A DNA stretch of 64,000 nt from JAHRAW01 sp965212085 (GCA_965212085.1 OZ243042.1:1240001-1304000); one strand, 5' to 3'. Shown: positions 17,949 to 26,213, counted from the stretch's first letter. Translations and numbers: made by a program. Notes: generated from the letters alone by a model not told the origin.

Positions 17949-18767
17949 TCAAACCAGCGCGATGACGCCGATCTGGCGGCCGTACTCCGCTTCGCCCCGG
18001 TGGCAACTGCGGCGGTAACTGAAAAACCGCGCATCGTCGGCGAAGGTGTCGTCGGGGAGCGCGTTGATGGCGGTGGCGGCGACGCCGGCGCGCGCAATGC
18101 GCGTGGATAAATAACGCGGCAGGTCGAAACAATACGCGCCGTCTCCGGCATCGATTTGGTCATTGCCCTCGGCATCGCTGCGGCGAAAACAATCCGCGCA
18201 CTCAACCGGGGAATCCTTTTGCAACCGCTCGACAAACTCCGCCCCGACCCGGTACGAGCGCGCTTGAATCGCCGGGCCGATGGCGCACACCATCCGCTCC
18301 GGGCGCGCGCCAAGCTGCGACATTTTTTCAATCACCGCATCGGTGATGCCCAGCAACGCGCCCTTCCAGCCGCCATGGGCGGCGCCGATGACCCGCGCTT
18401 GCAAGTCGGCGAACAACACCGGCGCGCAGTCCGCCGCCAGCACGCCAAGCCCCACGCCCGCATCAAAGGTGACCAGGCCATCGCCCTCGAATACCTCGTT
18501 GGGGTCGGGGTCGGGGTCGGCATTGGCTTCGATGATCCGGACGCGGTTGCCGTGGACTTGCTTGTTGGTGAAAATGTGCGCTACGCCAAGGTCGTCCGCC
18601 ACCCGCCGCCGGTTGGCCGCCACCGCAGTGCGCCGGTCGCCGGAAAAGGGGCCGCAGTTGAGCGAATCAAAAACCCCCGTGGACACGCCGCCACGCCGGC
18701 CGTAAAACCCGTGACGAACGGGCGGCGCGTCAAGCAACGCGCCGGTGAGGCGGGGCGGGGCGGGCAT
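17949..18767 (-). CDS. pgeF: YfiH/LACC1-family protein (peptidoglycan editing factor PgeF)
   Basis: This multicopper-oxidase-fold enzyme of the DUF152/YfiH family is described as a peptidoglycan editing factor (removing misincorporated muropeptides) and, for relatives, as a purine nucleoside enzyme. The zinc-site residues are visible: His in KQVHGNRV, Cys in AADCAPVLFAD and His in AAHGGWKGAL; AIGPAI and SYRRSCHRGE follow. The start at 18767 (MPAPPRL) gives 272 residues, slightly longer than average because of a DPDPDPNEVFEGD stretch; in-frame ATGs at 18824 and 18803 would add 12-19 residues. The family is certain, the precise reaction less so. Confidence 0.85.
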   Translation of the reverse strand: MPAPPRLTGALLDAPPVRHGFYGRRGGVSTGVFDSLNCGPFSGDRRTAVAANRRRVADDLGVAHIFTNKQVHGNRVRIIEANADPDPDPNEVFEGDGLVTFDAGVGLGVLAADCAPVLFADLQARVIGAAHGGWKGALLGITDAVIEKMSQLGARPERMVCAIGPAIQARSYRVGAEFVERLQKDSPVECADCFRRSDAEGNDQIDAGDGAYCFDLPRYLSTRIARAGVAATAINALPDDTFADDARFFSYRRSCHRGEAEYGRQIGVIALV

Positions 18768-18819
18768 CCGTGAAACATAGCAACAATCGGCGGGGATATC
18801 CATCCGCCGGCGGGTGCGG

Positions 18820-18845
18820 GCCATTCCGGGCCATTCCGGGCCAGT
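18820..18845. repeat. 12-bp tandem repeat (GGGCCATTCCGG)
   Basis: About two copies of GGGCCATTCCGG occur between the pgeF upstream codons and the tRNA-Ser promoter. It is a short local duplication with no clear role. Confidence 0.7.
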
Positions 18846-18876
18846 GATGGGGATAGCCTGAACCGCGCGCCTTGGC

Positions 18877-18882
18877 TATAAT
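18877..18882 (+). promoter_or_regulatory. Likely -10 box of the tRNA-Ser promoter
   Basis: A perfect TATAAT lies 21 bases before the tRNA 5' end. No good -35 hexamer sits 17 bases upstream; the preceding TTGGC may act as an extended -10 element. Assignment rests on position and on the perfect hexamer. Confidence 0.5.
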
Positions 18883-18903
18883 TCACCTGTCCGGTGGAAC
18901 AGC

Positions 18904-18991
18904 GGAGAGCTGGCAGAGCGGTCGAATGCGGCGGTCTTGAAAACCGTTGACTGTAACAGGTCCGGGGGTTCGAATCCCTCGCTCTCCGCCA
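18904..18991 (+). tRNA. tRNA-Ser (UGA)
   Basis: An 88-nt class II tRNA. The acceptor stem GGAGAGC pairs with GCTCTCC, the anticodon loop is CTTGAAA with anticodon UGA, there is a long variable arm, the T-arm is GGGGGTTCGAATCCCTC, and GCCA is encoded at the 3' end. It reads the UCA serine codon family. Confidence 0.96.
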
Positions 18992-19178
18992 TCCTTACAT
19001 TGCGGGCGGGCGTTGGGGCGTCCGCTTCCGCGTTTCCTTTGACCGGCCCCCGAAATAACGCGGCCCGAAATAACGCGGGATTTGTGCGGAATCCCACAGC
19101 GCCATCCCGCCGTTTTGAGCAGAATGCGCGGCGTAGGGACAAAGCAGTCAGGCACAGGGAAGTGCCGAACCCTTCAGG

Positions 19179-19207
19179 AAAAGCCGGCACTTGTGGCCGG
19201 CTTTTTT
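19179..19207 (+). terminator. Rho-independent terminator downstream of tRNA-Ser
   Basis: A ten-base-pair stem AAAAGCCGGC with loop ACTTGTG pairs with GCCGGCTTTT and runs into a T6 tract. It lies 190 bases after the tRNA, so the tRNA transcript carries a long 3' trailer, or the trailer is a separate small RNA. Between 18992 and 19178 I see only a minor hairpin (GGCAC/GTGCC near 19151-19166) and no gene. Confidence 0.85.
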
Positions 19208-19244
19208 CTTGGGGTGCCCAACCGGCGCACGGCGCACTCGCTGT

Positions 19245-19601
19245 TCAGAACTTTTCCCCCCGCTCAACCACCACGCCGACGTCGCCGGCACCGCGCACGG
19301 CGCCGAATTTGTTGACGCGCACCCGGCACCACCGGACCGGAAACTCGTCCAACAGCAGGGCGGCGATTTCGGCGGCGAGTTTTTCCACCAGGGTATATTC
19401 CGAAGCGCCGGCGAACGCGCTGACCCGCTTGGCGACGTCCTTGTAGCTCAGGGTGTCTTCCAGGGCGTCGCTTTGGGCGGCCTTGGTTACGTCGAAGCCC
19501 AGGTCGAGATCGAGGGTTACGGTCTGGCGGATGCGGCGCTCCCACTCCCATACGCCGATGACGCAGTCAACTTTGAGCCCGTGAAGGTAGATGATGTCCA
19601 T
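19245..19601 (-). CDS. folB: Dihydroneopterin aldolase
   Basis: FolB acts in cytoplasmic folate synthesis, cleaving 7,8-dihydroneopterin to 6-hydroxymethyl-dihydropterin and glycolaldehyde. The protein begins MDIIYLHGLKVDCVIGVWEWE, the typical first strand with the pterin-binding region. LSYKDVAKRV (about residues 53-62) and YTLVEKLAAEIA (about 72-83) contain the conserved Tyr, Glu and catalytic Lys. The 118-residue length is normal. The start at 19601 is chosen because the extra in-frame residues upstream are not conserved. It is divergent from the flavin oxidase gene and near plsY and tsaD, as in many gammaproteobacteria. Confidence 0.92.
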   Translation of the reverse strand: MDIIYLHGLKVDCVIGVWEWERRIRQTVTLDLDLGFDVTKAAQSDALEDTLSYKDVAKRVSAFAGASEYTLVEKLAAEIAALLLDEFPVRWCRVRVNKFGAVRGAGDVGVVVERGEKF

Positions 19602-19730
19602 GGTCCTGTTATTTTGTTCGGTGAATTGTACTGTAATCGCGCCCGGCAGCCAATGCCGAATCGTCATCGCCGGGGTTTTTTTGCCAACGTTATTGACAGG
19701 CGAAGCGCCGCGGGCCTAAGCTGAACGGCC

Positions 19731-21083
19731 ATGAAGACCCTCACCCGCCGCCGGTTTCTGAAGTCCGCGGTCGCCGCCGCCGCAACGCCGCTTGTCGCCG
19801 GGCCGTGGATACACGGCCGTGCCGCCGATGGCATCGCAGACGTGGACGTGGTCGTGGTGGGGGCCGGGATCGCCGGGTTGATGGCCGCCGAGACGTTGTT
19901 GCAGCAAGGCCGCTCGGTGTTGCTGCTGGAAGCCTCCGGGCGCGTTGGCGGGCGCGCGCAGACCGACACCGTGCGTTTCGGCGTGCCCTTCGATCGCGGC
20001 GCGCACTGGCTGCACCACGGCAAAATCAACCCCCTGCTGGCGTACGCCCGCGCGCAGGATTTTTCGGTGTACCCGGCGCCGGACGAGGAGATTTTATACG
20101 TCGGCGAGCGCCCGGCGACGGCGGCGGAATACCGCGCTTACGAAGCCGCCTACGAAGCCGCGCGGCGCGCCATCGGCAAGGCGGGAGCGGCCCACAAGGA
20201 CGTCAGCCCGGCGTCGGTGGTCGCCGATGCCGGCGAATGGACCGACCTCGTGCACCTCAACGTCGGGCCGTTTGACATGGCCAAGGATTTCACGCGCTTC
20301 TCCTGCGCCGACTGGTGGAGCGGCGAGGACGGCGCCGACTGGTACTGCCGGGAGGGATACGGCGCGCTCGTGCAGCACCGGGGCCGGAACATTCCGGCGC
20401 AGCTCAACACCCCGGTCACCAAAATCAACTGGGGCGGGGCCGGCGTCGTGGTCACCACCCCGCGCGGCGACATCAAGGCACGGAAGTGCATCGTCACCGT
20501 CTCCACCGGGGTTCTGGCGAACCAGGGCATCGCCTTTGCGCCGGCGCTGTCGGCCTTCAAGCAGGAAGCCTTTCACAACATATCCATGGGCGTCTACAAT
20601 CACCTCGCGCTGCAATTTTCCGAAAATTTTTTCGGCATCGGCGACGACGGCTACCTGACCTATAAAATCAACTCCCGCAACGCGCCGTCGCCGCGCGGCA
20701 TGTCCATGCTGGTCAACATCTCCGGCACCAACCTCTCGACCGGCGACGTCGGCGGCGAGTTTGCCCGGGAACTGGAAAAGGAAGGCGTGGACGGCGGCGT
20801 TGATTTCGCGCTCGGCGAACTGCGCGGCATTTTCGGCGGCGAGGTGGACCGGCATTTCATCAAGGGCGACGCCACGCGCTGGGGCGGCGACCCGTTGTTT
20901 TACGGCTCCTACGCATCCGCCGAACCCGGCGCCTTTCAGGACCGGCGGCGGCTGCGCGCGGCGGTGGCCAAACGCATCTACTTCGCCGGGGAAGCGTGCA
21001 GCAACGCCGAATGGTCGACGGTGAACGGCGCGTATAAAACCGGCATCGCCGCCGCCGAACGGGTGCATCGAAGCCTGGGGTAG
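19731..21083 (+). CDS. Tat-exported flavin monoamine-oxidase-like FAD oxidoreductase
   Basis: This 450-residue FAD-dependent amine oxidase-fold protein carries a twin-arginine signal peptide: TRRRFLKSAVAAAATPLVAG (residues 5-24), followed by an Ala-rich cleavage region. The mature protein opens with the dinucleotide-binding VVVVGAGIAGLMAAETL and EASGRVGGRAQT, the flavin amine oxidase signature. GAHWLHHG and the C-terminal IYFAGEACSNAEWSTVNGAY close the FAD site. The intact Tat genes in this window (tatABC) could export it folded. It sits between folB and plsY with no functional link to either; the substrate (amine, amino acid or polyamine) is unknown. Confidence 0.85.
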   Translation: MKTLTRRRFLKSAVAAAATPLVAGPWIHGRAADGIADVDVVVVGAGIAGLMAAETLLQQGRSVLLLEASGRVGGRAQTDTVRFGVPFDRGAHWLHHGKINPLLAYARAQDFSVYPAPDEEILYVGERPATAAEYRAYEAAYEAARRAIGKAGAAHKDVSPASVVADAGEWTDLVHLNVGPFDMAKDFTRFSCADWWSGEDGADWYCREGYGALVQHRGRNIPAQLNTPVTKINWGGAGVVVTTPRGDIKARKCIVTVSTGVLANQGIAFAPALSAFKQEAFHNISMGVYNHLALQFSENFFGIGDDGYLTYKINSRNAPSPRGMSMLVNISGTNLSTGDVGGEFARELEKEGVDGGVDFALGELRGIFGGEVDRHFIKGDATRWGGDPLFYGSYASAEPGAFQDRRRLRAAVAKRIYFAGEACSNAEWSTVNGAYKTGIAAAERVHRSLG

Positions 21084-21115
21084 CCGGTAGCCCGGCTTCC
21101 ACTGGCCGCTAACCG

Positions 21116-21718
21116 ATGCTCAACCTGACGCTACCGCTGCTGGCCTACCTGTTCGGCTCCATCTCCTGCGCGATTATCGTGTGCCGGGTGATGGCGCTGC
21201 CGGATCCGCGCTCCGCGGGCTCAAACAATCCCGGCGCCACCAACGTGCTGCGCATCGGCGGCAAAAAAGCGGCGCTCATCACCCTCGCCGGGGACGCGCT
21301 CAAGGGCCTGCTGCCGGTGCTCGCGGCGGGCGCGCTCAGCGGCCATCCGCCGGTGATCGCGCTGGCCGGCGCGGCGGCGTTTCTCGGCCACCTCTACCCG
21401 GTATTCTTCGCGTTCAAGGGCGGCAAGGGCGTGGCCACCGCCGCCGGGGTGTTCACCGGTTTGAGCGTTCCCCTGGGCGCGATGCTGATGCTGGTGTGGC
21501 TGGGCGCGGCGCTGGTTTTTCGCTACTCGTCCCTGGCCGCACTGATCGCCTCGGCGGCGGCGCCGTTGTTGACGTGGTGGCTGCTGCCCGGGCCGGGCTA
21601 CTTCGGGATGTCGCTGGTCATCGCCGCGTTGTTATTCTGGCGGCACCGGGAAAACATCCGCCGCCTGCGCGCCGGCGCGGAAAGCAAAATCCGCTTCACC
21701 GGCGGGGGGGAGTTGTAG
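21116..21718 (+). CDS. plsY: Glycerol-3-phosphate acyltransferase PlsY
   Basis: PlsY is an inner-membrane enzyme that transfers an acyl group from acyl-phosphate to glycerol-3-phosphate, the first step of phospholipid synthesis. The 200-residue protein has about five to seven TMs and the three conserved cytoplasmic loops: GSNNPGATNVLRIGGKKAA (about residues 36-54), LGHLYPVFFAFKGGKGVAT (about 85-104) and FWRHRENIRRLRAGAESKI near the C-terminus. It starts 32 bases after the flavin oxidase stop, so it is probably cotranscribed with it. The convergent gene across the repeat block is tsaD, a normal neighbour. Confidence 0.95.
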   Translation: MLNLTLPLLAYLFGSISCAIIVCRVMALPDPRSAGSNNPGATNVLRIGGKKAALITLAGDALKGLLPVLAAGALSGHPPVIALAGAAAFLGHLYPVFFAFKGGKGVATAAGVFTGLSVPLGAMLMLVWLGAALVFRYSSLAALIASAAAPLLTWWLLPGPGYFGMSLVIAALLFWRHRENIRRLRAGAESKIRFTGGGEL

Positions 21719-22085
21719 AAATTGGCAATTCACGGACAAATGCGGACAGGTCGCGACCTGTCCCTACGCCGCCGCCACCGAACCACATAAAACTGGATTC
21801 CCGAATAGCGATGAAAAATATAGTCGCTGGCGCTCCTTATTTTTCTATCGTTCGGGAATGACGGCAAAGACGTAAGGAAGACAAAGGAAGCGGCTATGCA
21901 TCGCCGCTAGGAGGCTGGATATCCGCAAATGCGGGTATGACACCGAGAGCGTGGCGACAACTCTGCGGTCATTCCCGAGCGTTAGTGTCCGTTGCCGCAC
22001 AAGCGGCTTACGGACACTTGCGTACTCGGGAATCCAGTTCATCGCCACCCACCGCCGGTTTAATTCGGGAATTCGGGAATGGCGG
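21717..22085 (+). repeat. Mosaic repeat block (partial E, D, B, C) between plsY and tsaD
   Basis: A degenerate module E (21717-21741, with AATTCACGGACAAAT) is followed by palindrome D (21744-21767), module B (21793-21862) and module C (21969-22037). The B-C gap of 107 bases contains GGGTATGACACCGAGAGCG as in other units. No gene is seen in this stretch between the convergent plsY and tsaD. Confidence 0.85.
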
Positions 22086-22104
22086 CGGAGGGAGCCGGCG
22101 GCGT

Positions 22105-23121
22105 TCAGATATCCTCAAGGCTCCACCTGGGGCGGACGTCAAACTCGCCGTTGTGGTCGCGTTGACCCGGTTGCGTCATGGTCAGCCTGCGATAACCGGC
22201 GTAAGCGATCATCGCGCCGTTGTCGGTGCATAACTCCGGGCGCGGACAAAAAACCTCCACGCCGAGGCCGGCGGCGGCTTCCCGCAGGCGGCGGCGCAAG
22301 CGCGCGTTGGCGCCGACTCCGCCGGATACCACCAGGCGTTTGCGGCCGGTTTGCCGCAGCGCCCGCCGGCATTTGATCACCAGCGTCTCGACCACGGCGA
22401 CCTCGAAGGCGAGGGCGAGGTCGGCGATGGTTTGCGGTTCCAGGGGATGCCGGGCGGCGGTGGTGCGGGCGTGGGTTTTCAGGCCGCTGAAACTGAAGTC
22501 GAGACCGGCGCGGTTGGTCATCGGGCGCGGAAACGAAAAACGCTCCGCGCGGCCACTGCGGGCGGCGGCGGCGATGGCCGGACCGCCGGGGTATCCCAGC
22601 CCCAGCAGTTTGGCGGTCTTGTCGAAGGCTTCCCCGGCGGCATCGTCCAGGGTTTGGCCGAGAATTCGGTAGGCGCCGACCGCTTGGACGTCCACCAGCA
22701 GGGTGTGGCCGCCGGACACCAGCAGCGCCAGCAGCGGCGCATCGGGCGGGTCGTCCTCCAGCATCGGCGCCAGCAGATGCCCTTCCAAATGATGCACCCC
22801 CAGCGCCGCAATCCCCCACGCCCGCGCCAGGCTCTCGGCCACCGAAGCCCCCACCAGCAGCGCACCGGCGAGGCCCGGCCCGGCGGTATAGGCGATGGCA
22901 TCCGGCCTGACCCCGCCGTTGCGCGGATCGTTGAGCAAGTGGTCAATGAGCGGCAGCAGCGTCCGCAAGTGATCCCGCGCCGCCAACTCCGGCACCACGC
23001 CGCCGTAAGGTTTGTGCAACTCGACCTGGGTCGCCAGCGCGTGCGCCAGCAGCCCGGCCTCGCCGTCGTACACGGCGGCGCCGGTGTCGTCGCAGGAAGT
23101 TTCAATGCCGAGAACCCGCAT
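22105..23121 (-). CDS. tsaD: tRNA N6-adenosine threonylcarbamoyltransferase TsaD
   Basis: TsaD (formerly Gcp/YgjD) transfers threonylcarbamoyl to A37 of ANN-reading tRNAs, working with TsaB and TsaE in the cytoplasm. The 338-residue protein begins MRVLGIETSCDDTGAAVYD, the kinase-like ATP motif. The metal-binding HHLEGHL (about residues 111-117), LLALLVSGGHTLLV (about 129-142), and VSGGVGANARLR with PELCTDNGAMIAYAG in the C-terminal half are all conserved. Length is standard. It is divergent from aat, with 43 bases between the start codons. Confidence 0.96.
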   Translation of the reverse strand: MRVLGIETSCDDTGAAVYDGEAGLLAHALATQVELHKPYGGVVPELAARDHLRTLLPLIDHLLNDPRNGGVRPDAIAYTAGPGLAGALLVGASVAESLARAWGIAALGVHHLEGHLLAPMLEDDPPDAPLLALLVSGGHTLLVDVQAVGAYRILGQTLDDAAGEAFDKTAKLLGLGYPGGPAIAAAARSGRAERFSFPRPMTNRAGLDFSFSGLKTHARTTAARHPLEPQTIADLALAFEVAVVETLVIKCRRALRQTGRKRLVVSGGVGANARLRRRLREAAAGLGVEVFCPRPELCTDNGAMIAYAGYRRLTMTQPGQRDHNGEFDVRPRWSLEDI

Positions 23122-23164
23122 CCGCTGATTTTACATTGTCCGTGCAAGCCGGTATGGTAATGCC

Positions 23165-23884
23165 ATGATTGAAACGCATCCGCCCGTGGACGATTTCCCG
23201 CCGTTGGAAGCGGCCACCAAAGAGGGCCTGCTGGCCATCGGCGGCGACCTCGGCGAAGCGCGCCTGCTCAAGGCGTACCGCAGCGGCATCTTTCCGTGGT
23301 ACGGCGCGGGCGAGCCGATTTTGTGGTGGTCGCCGGATCCGCGCTGCGTGATTTTTCCGTCACGGTTCAAGGCGTCGCGCAGCCTGAAAAAATCCATCCG
23401 CCAACGCGGCTTCCGCTTCACCCTGGACACCGCTTTTGAGCGCGTGGTCGGCGAATGTTCGGCGCCGCGCAACAGCGCACGAGACAACGGCAGCGACAAC
23501 ACCGGCGGCACCTGGATCACCGCCGAAATGGCGCGCGCCTACCTCGCGTTGCACCGCTCCGGCGTCGCCCATTCGGCGGAAATCCGCGAGCGCGGACGAT
23601 TGGTCGGCGGCTTGTACGGCCTCGCCCTCGGCGGCGTATTTTTCGGCGAGAGCATGTTCAGCCGGGTGGGCGATTCATCCAAGGCGGCGCTGGCGTTGTT
23701 GATCGAGCAGTTGCTGGAATGGGATTTTCGCCTCATAGACTGCCAGGTCTCATCGCCCCACTTGCTGAGCCTCGGCGCCGAAGAAATCCCACGCGCCGAG
23801 TTCATCGCGCGCCTGCAATCCGCCCTCGCCCTGCCCGGCCAACCTGGGAACTGGTCGGCGGGTTCTCCCACGCGGGCGTCGTGA
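23165..23884 (+). CDS. aat: Leucyl/phenylalanyl-tRNA-protein transferase
   Basis: Aat adds Leu or Phe to proteins with N-terminal Arg or Lys, marking them for ClpS-ClpAP degradation (N-end rule). The sequence has FPPLEAATKEGLLAIGGDL, the family-typical YRSGIFPWY (about residues 38-46) and WWSPDPRCVI. AYLALHRSGVAHSAE and VGGLYGLALGGVFFGESMFSR carry the catalytic region, and LIDCQVSSPHLLSLGAEEI closes it. A loop RNSARDNGSDNTG (about residues 101-113) is longer than usual. The stop overlaps the GTG start of bpt (GTGA), the known aat-bpt operon. Confidence 0.95.
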   Translation: MIETHPPVDDFPPLEAATKEGLLAIGGDLGEARLLKAYRSGIFPWYGAGEPILWWSPDPRCVIFPSRFKASRSLKKSIRQRGFRFTLDTAFERVVGECSAPRNSARDNGSDNTGGTWITAEMARAYLALHRSGVAHSAEIRERGRLVGGLYGLALGGVFFGESMFSRVGDSSKAALALLIEQLLEWDFRLIDCQVSSPHLLSLGAEEIPRAEFIARLQSALALPGQPGNWSAGSPTRAS

Positions 23885-24594
23885 GCATTCAATCCCACCC
23901 CCCGAGATTGTGCCTTTCGGCGCCCCATCCGTGCCCGTACATCACGCCGGAAACCGCCTCCACGGTGCTGCTCGCCCCCGGCTACCCGATGGACAACGCG
24001 CTCTTCAGCGTCCTCCTCAAAGCCGGCTTCCGGCGCAGCGGCGAGACCATCTACCGCCCCCACTGCCGCAACTGCAACGCCTGCGTTTCGGTGCGCATCC
24101 CGGCGCGGGAATACCGCCCCAACCGCGCCCAGCGCAGAGCCTACGGCAAAAACCGCGACCTCCACACCACCATGATCCCGGCCACCTTCAACCGCGAACA
24201 CTTCGACCTGTACTGCCGCTACCAGTCCTGGCGGCACAGCGGCGACCTCATGGATCATTCCGACCCCGGACTCTACCGGGAGTTTATGGTGGAGTCGTCG
24301 GTGGAGACCGTGTTCATCGAACACCGCCTCAAGCAAAAACTCGCCGCGGTGTCGGTATGCGACCTGCCCGACGACGGCATGTCCGCGGTCTACACCTTCT
24401 TCGACCCGGCGCTCAAAAACCGCAGCCTCGGAACCTACGCCATCATGAAACAAATAGACTACGTAAACGACATGCACCTCGACTGGCTGTACCTCGGCTA
24501 CTGGATAGACGGCTGCAAAAAAATGGCCTACAAAACCAACTTCACGCCGATTTTCGGGTATGTTAACAAGGAGTGGCGGGTTATGCGGTTGTAA
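23881..24594 (+). CDS. bpt: Aspartate/glutamate leucyltransferase (bacterial Ate1-like)
   Basis: Bpt transfers Leu from leucyl-tRNA to proteins with N-terminal Asp or Glu, the companion N-end-rule enzyme to Aat. The start is the GTG at 23881 that overlaps the aat stop; the protein reads VSIQSHPPRLCLSAPHPC from there, and the frame before it is the shadow of aat. The family's cysteine-rich N-terminal region is present (CPYITPETAS, then YRPHCRNCNACVSVRIP, about residues 58-74). RYQSWRHSGDLMD and the C-terminal YLGYWIDGCKKMAYKTNF and GYVNKEWR are conserved. It has 237 residues, which is normal. It is the last GC-rich gene before the AT-rich island. Confidence 0.93.
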   Translation: MSIQSHPPRLCLSAPHPCPYITPETASTVLLAPGYPMDNALFSVLLKAGFRRSGETIYRPHCRNCNACVSVRIPAREYRPNRAQRRAYGKNRDLHTTMIPATFNREHFDLYCRYQSWRHSGDLMDHSDPGLYREFMVESSVETVFIEHRLKQKLAAVSVCDLPDDGMSAVYTFFDPALKNRSLGTYAIMKQIDYVNDMHLDWLYLGYWIDGCKKMAYKTNFTPIFGYVNKEWRVMRL

Positions 24595-24626
24595 GAAAGT
24601 CCGCACTACGAATCAAATTAATACCT

Positions 24627-24878
24627 CTATTTCTTGACTCCGTCGCGTGTGATTAAACCACCCGCAAAACCAATTGCTGCGAATAGGATATTTGCTATTG
24701 ACTGGGTTTCCAATTTATCGCCAGCAGCCAGCAAACCCGCAGTAGTTAGTACCAAGATTATCACTAATGTACTTGTCGTATAGCGGCCAAACCCGACTGT
24801 CTTTGTTTTGCAAAAAATGCATAATGCCGACAATCCAGTTACAAGTATCGCCAGCATTAACCAATAATTTATATTCAT
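24627..24878 (-). CDS. Small two-to-three-TM membrane protein, unknown
   Basis: This is an 83-residue protein that I do not recognise. It has a hydrophobic start (YWLMLAILVTGLSALCIF), a second segment (TLVIILVLTTAGLLAAG) and a weaker third (IANILFAAIGFAGGLI), ending DGVKK. The Shine-Dalgarno AGGAGA lies seven bases before ATG 24878, which supports real translation. Base composition is clearly AT-richer than the flanking chromosome. It is downstream of the lipoprotein gene on the same strand (about 60 bases). The inverted repeat TAGTTTAGTAAAACTA (24891-24906) just upstream of its ribosome site could be an operator or hairpin. Confidence 0.6.
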   Translation of the reverse strand: MNINYWLMLAILVTGLSALCIFCKTKTVGFGRYTTSTLVIILVLTTAGLLAAGDKLETQSIANILFAAIGFAGGLITRDGVKK

Positions 24879-24939
24879 TTGGGTCTCCTATAGTTTAGTA
24901 AAACTAGATTATAACCGACAAACAAGAAATCGTCATTTT

Positions 24940-25809
24940 TTATAAACTATCAAGAAGTTCTTGCTTTTTCTGATCGTAATCTTCATCAGTTATAACACCG
25001 TCCGCCAATAACTTTTTCAACTGATTAAGTTTGTTGGTCACTTCGTCATAACTGCCATTAACAACTTGATTGCCTTCTCGGGGTATCTGTCCGGAAAATC
25101 CGGCGTTAACCTTGCTTTCCCATGCACTGCTCCATTCTTTAAGGGTTGATATGTATTTCACTTTAGCTTGATCCGTATAGTATCTGTCTTTGTGCCAATC
25201 ACTAGAGTTCCAATCCGCATGAACTGGTGGGGTAAATCCTTCCAGTTCAGGATTAAACCCATAAGAAACTTGAACAAACCGGCTCTTGTTTGCTTTCCGG
25301 TATACTACGACCAGTGCATTTATAGGCACTTTAATATCGTTGGCTCTGACGTGTTTAATGAATTGTTTCCAATAGTCCATTGGATCTTTGCTCCACGTCA
25401 TACGCCAGTGGTTAATACCCCAACAATCTTGTTTCCCTCCGTCCACACCGTCCTGATTTTTGCGCGCAACGATGTGTATGACATCGTCCCTGTTACAGAA
25501 TTTACTGGGAAGGTATCCCCAAGAAGTATGATCATCAGGCGCTAATACCTCAACAAATTTTGAAAGTTGCCCCCCATCCGTTTGGATAAGAAAAGCATGA
25601 TTAATAGTCTTCCCAATATTATTCGGTTGTTGTTGGTAACCCACAAGCTTCCATATCCCTTCCGGCAAAGGAATGTTGGTATTCCGTATACCGATAACAA
25701 ACGAGTTCTGAAAGGTTTGCCCAATCTGATACTTGGGTACATTGTAGTTTGAAACCGATGAACATGCCGCCATAACTATCGTTATGACCAAGATAAGCAA
25801 TATACGCAT
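24940..25809 (-). CDS. Putative lipoprotein with C-terminal SHOCT-like helix
   Basis: A 289-residue protein begins MRILLILVITIVMAACSS, a lipoprotein signal with the lipobox MAAC (Cys16). The central part (about residues 30-230) is not recognised; it has several Trp and Cys residues (SKFCNRDD, KQDCWGINHW). The last 30 residues (LNQLKKLLADGVITDEDYD, then KKQELL) match the short SHOCT domain often found at protein C-termini and linked to oligomerisation. The Shine-Dalgarno AGAGGA precedes ATG 25809. It is AT-rich and part of the accessory island. Function unknown; membrane anchoring is inferred from the lipobox. Confidence 0.72.
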   Translation of the reverse strand: MRILLILVITIVMAACSSVSNYNVPKYQIGQTFQNSFVIGIRNTNIPLPEGIWKLVGYQQQPNNIGKTINHAFLIQTDGGQLSKFVEVLAPDDHTSWGYLPSKFCNRDDVIHIVARKNQDGVDGGKQDCWGINHWRMTWSKDPMDYWKQFIKHVRANDIKVPINALVVVYRKANKSRFVQVSYGFNPELEGFTPPVHADWNSSDWHKDRYYTDQAKVKYISTLKEWSSAWESKVNAGFSGQIPREGNQVVNGSYDEVTNKLNQLKKLLADGVITDEDYDQKKQELLDSL

Positions 25810-25898
25810 GGCTCTGTCCTCTGGTGAAAGTTAGACATAAACTCCCAACACTAGAACCAACGTAGGTTTTACTATCATCAGCAATAGTGCCAGGCCGT

Positions 25899-26020
25899 TG
25901 CCTTAACAAACACGAGAAGAACTCCCCGCTTATTTCCGAAGACAGCCTGGCCGGGCTATCCGTTGAAACGGTATTTTATTCACGAGAGACCCGGCATAGC
26001 GGATCGCGCTTGTTAAGGCA
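25899..26020. other. ~120-bp segment bounded by a perfect 11-bp inverted repeat
   Basis: TGCCTTAACAA (25899-25909) and its exact complement TTGTTAAGGCA (26010-26020) enclose about 100 bases that also hold CCGGGCTATCCG and CCGGCATAGCGGAT. No open frame fits it. It could be a structured RNA, a recombination site or a mobile-element remnant; the rest of 25810-26072 holds nothing I recognise. Confidence 0.5.
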
Positions 26021-26072
26021 GGCGGAATACTAAACAATTAAATATTGGTTGTCAAACTTCCGTATGAGGTCA

Positions 26073-26165
26073 TCACATTCTGGACAAATCGGGAATTCGC
26101 AGTGCGATGGCTTGTGTGGGCGTCAGGTAGCCCAATCCTTGGTGGGGGCGTTCGCAGTTGCGGGT
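26073..26165 (-). pseudogene. C-terminal remnant of an IS3/IS481-type transposase
   Basis: In the minus frame ending with TGA at 26073-26075 the sequence reads RNCERPHQGLGYLTPTQAI and then ALRIPDLSRM before the stop. NCERPHQGLGYLTP is the characteristic end of rve-type transposases of the IS3/IS481 group. A stop lies a few codons upstream (before LPMT), so only about 28-30 codons remain. It marks a past insertion at the edge of the AT-rich island. Confidence 0.75.
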
Positions 26166-26213
26166 CATCGGCAATCAGGCGGGCGTTGGGGCACGGCAGG
26201 TGGCGCAGGGCAT

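Noticed and set aside
18992..19178. 4.5S (SRP) RNA or similar
   Set aside because: The GGAAGG/AGCAG loop motifs of SRP RNA are not there; only a weak hairpin is visible.
18876..19190. Two short open frames over tRNA-Ser (with SEGFEPP-like peptides)
   Set aside because: Such peptides are known artefacts of translating Ser tRNA genes; the tRNA folds fully.
25899..26020. Integron attC site
   Set aside because: The core GTTRRRY pattern and paired L boxes do not fit (GTTAAGGC has too many purines), and no integrase is seen; kept only as an unexplained inverted repeat.
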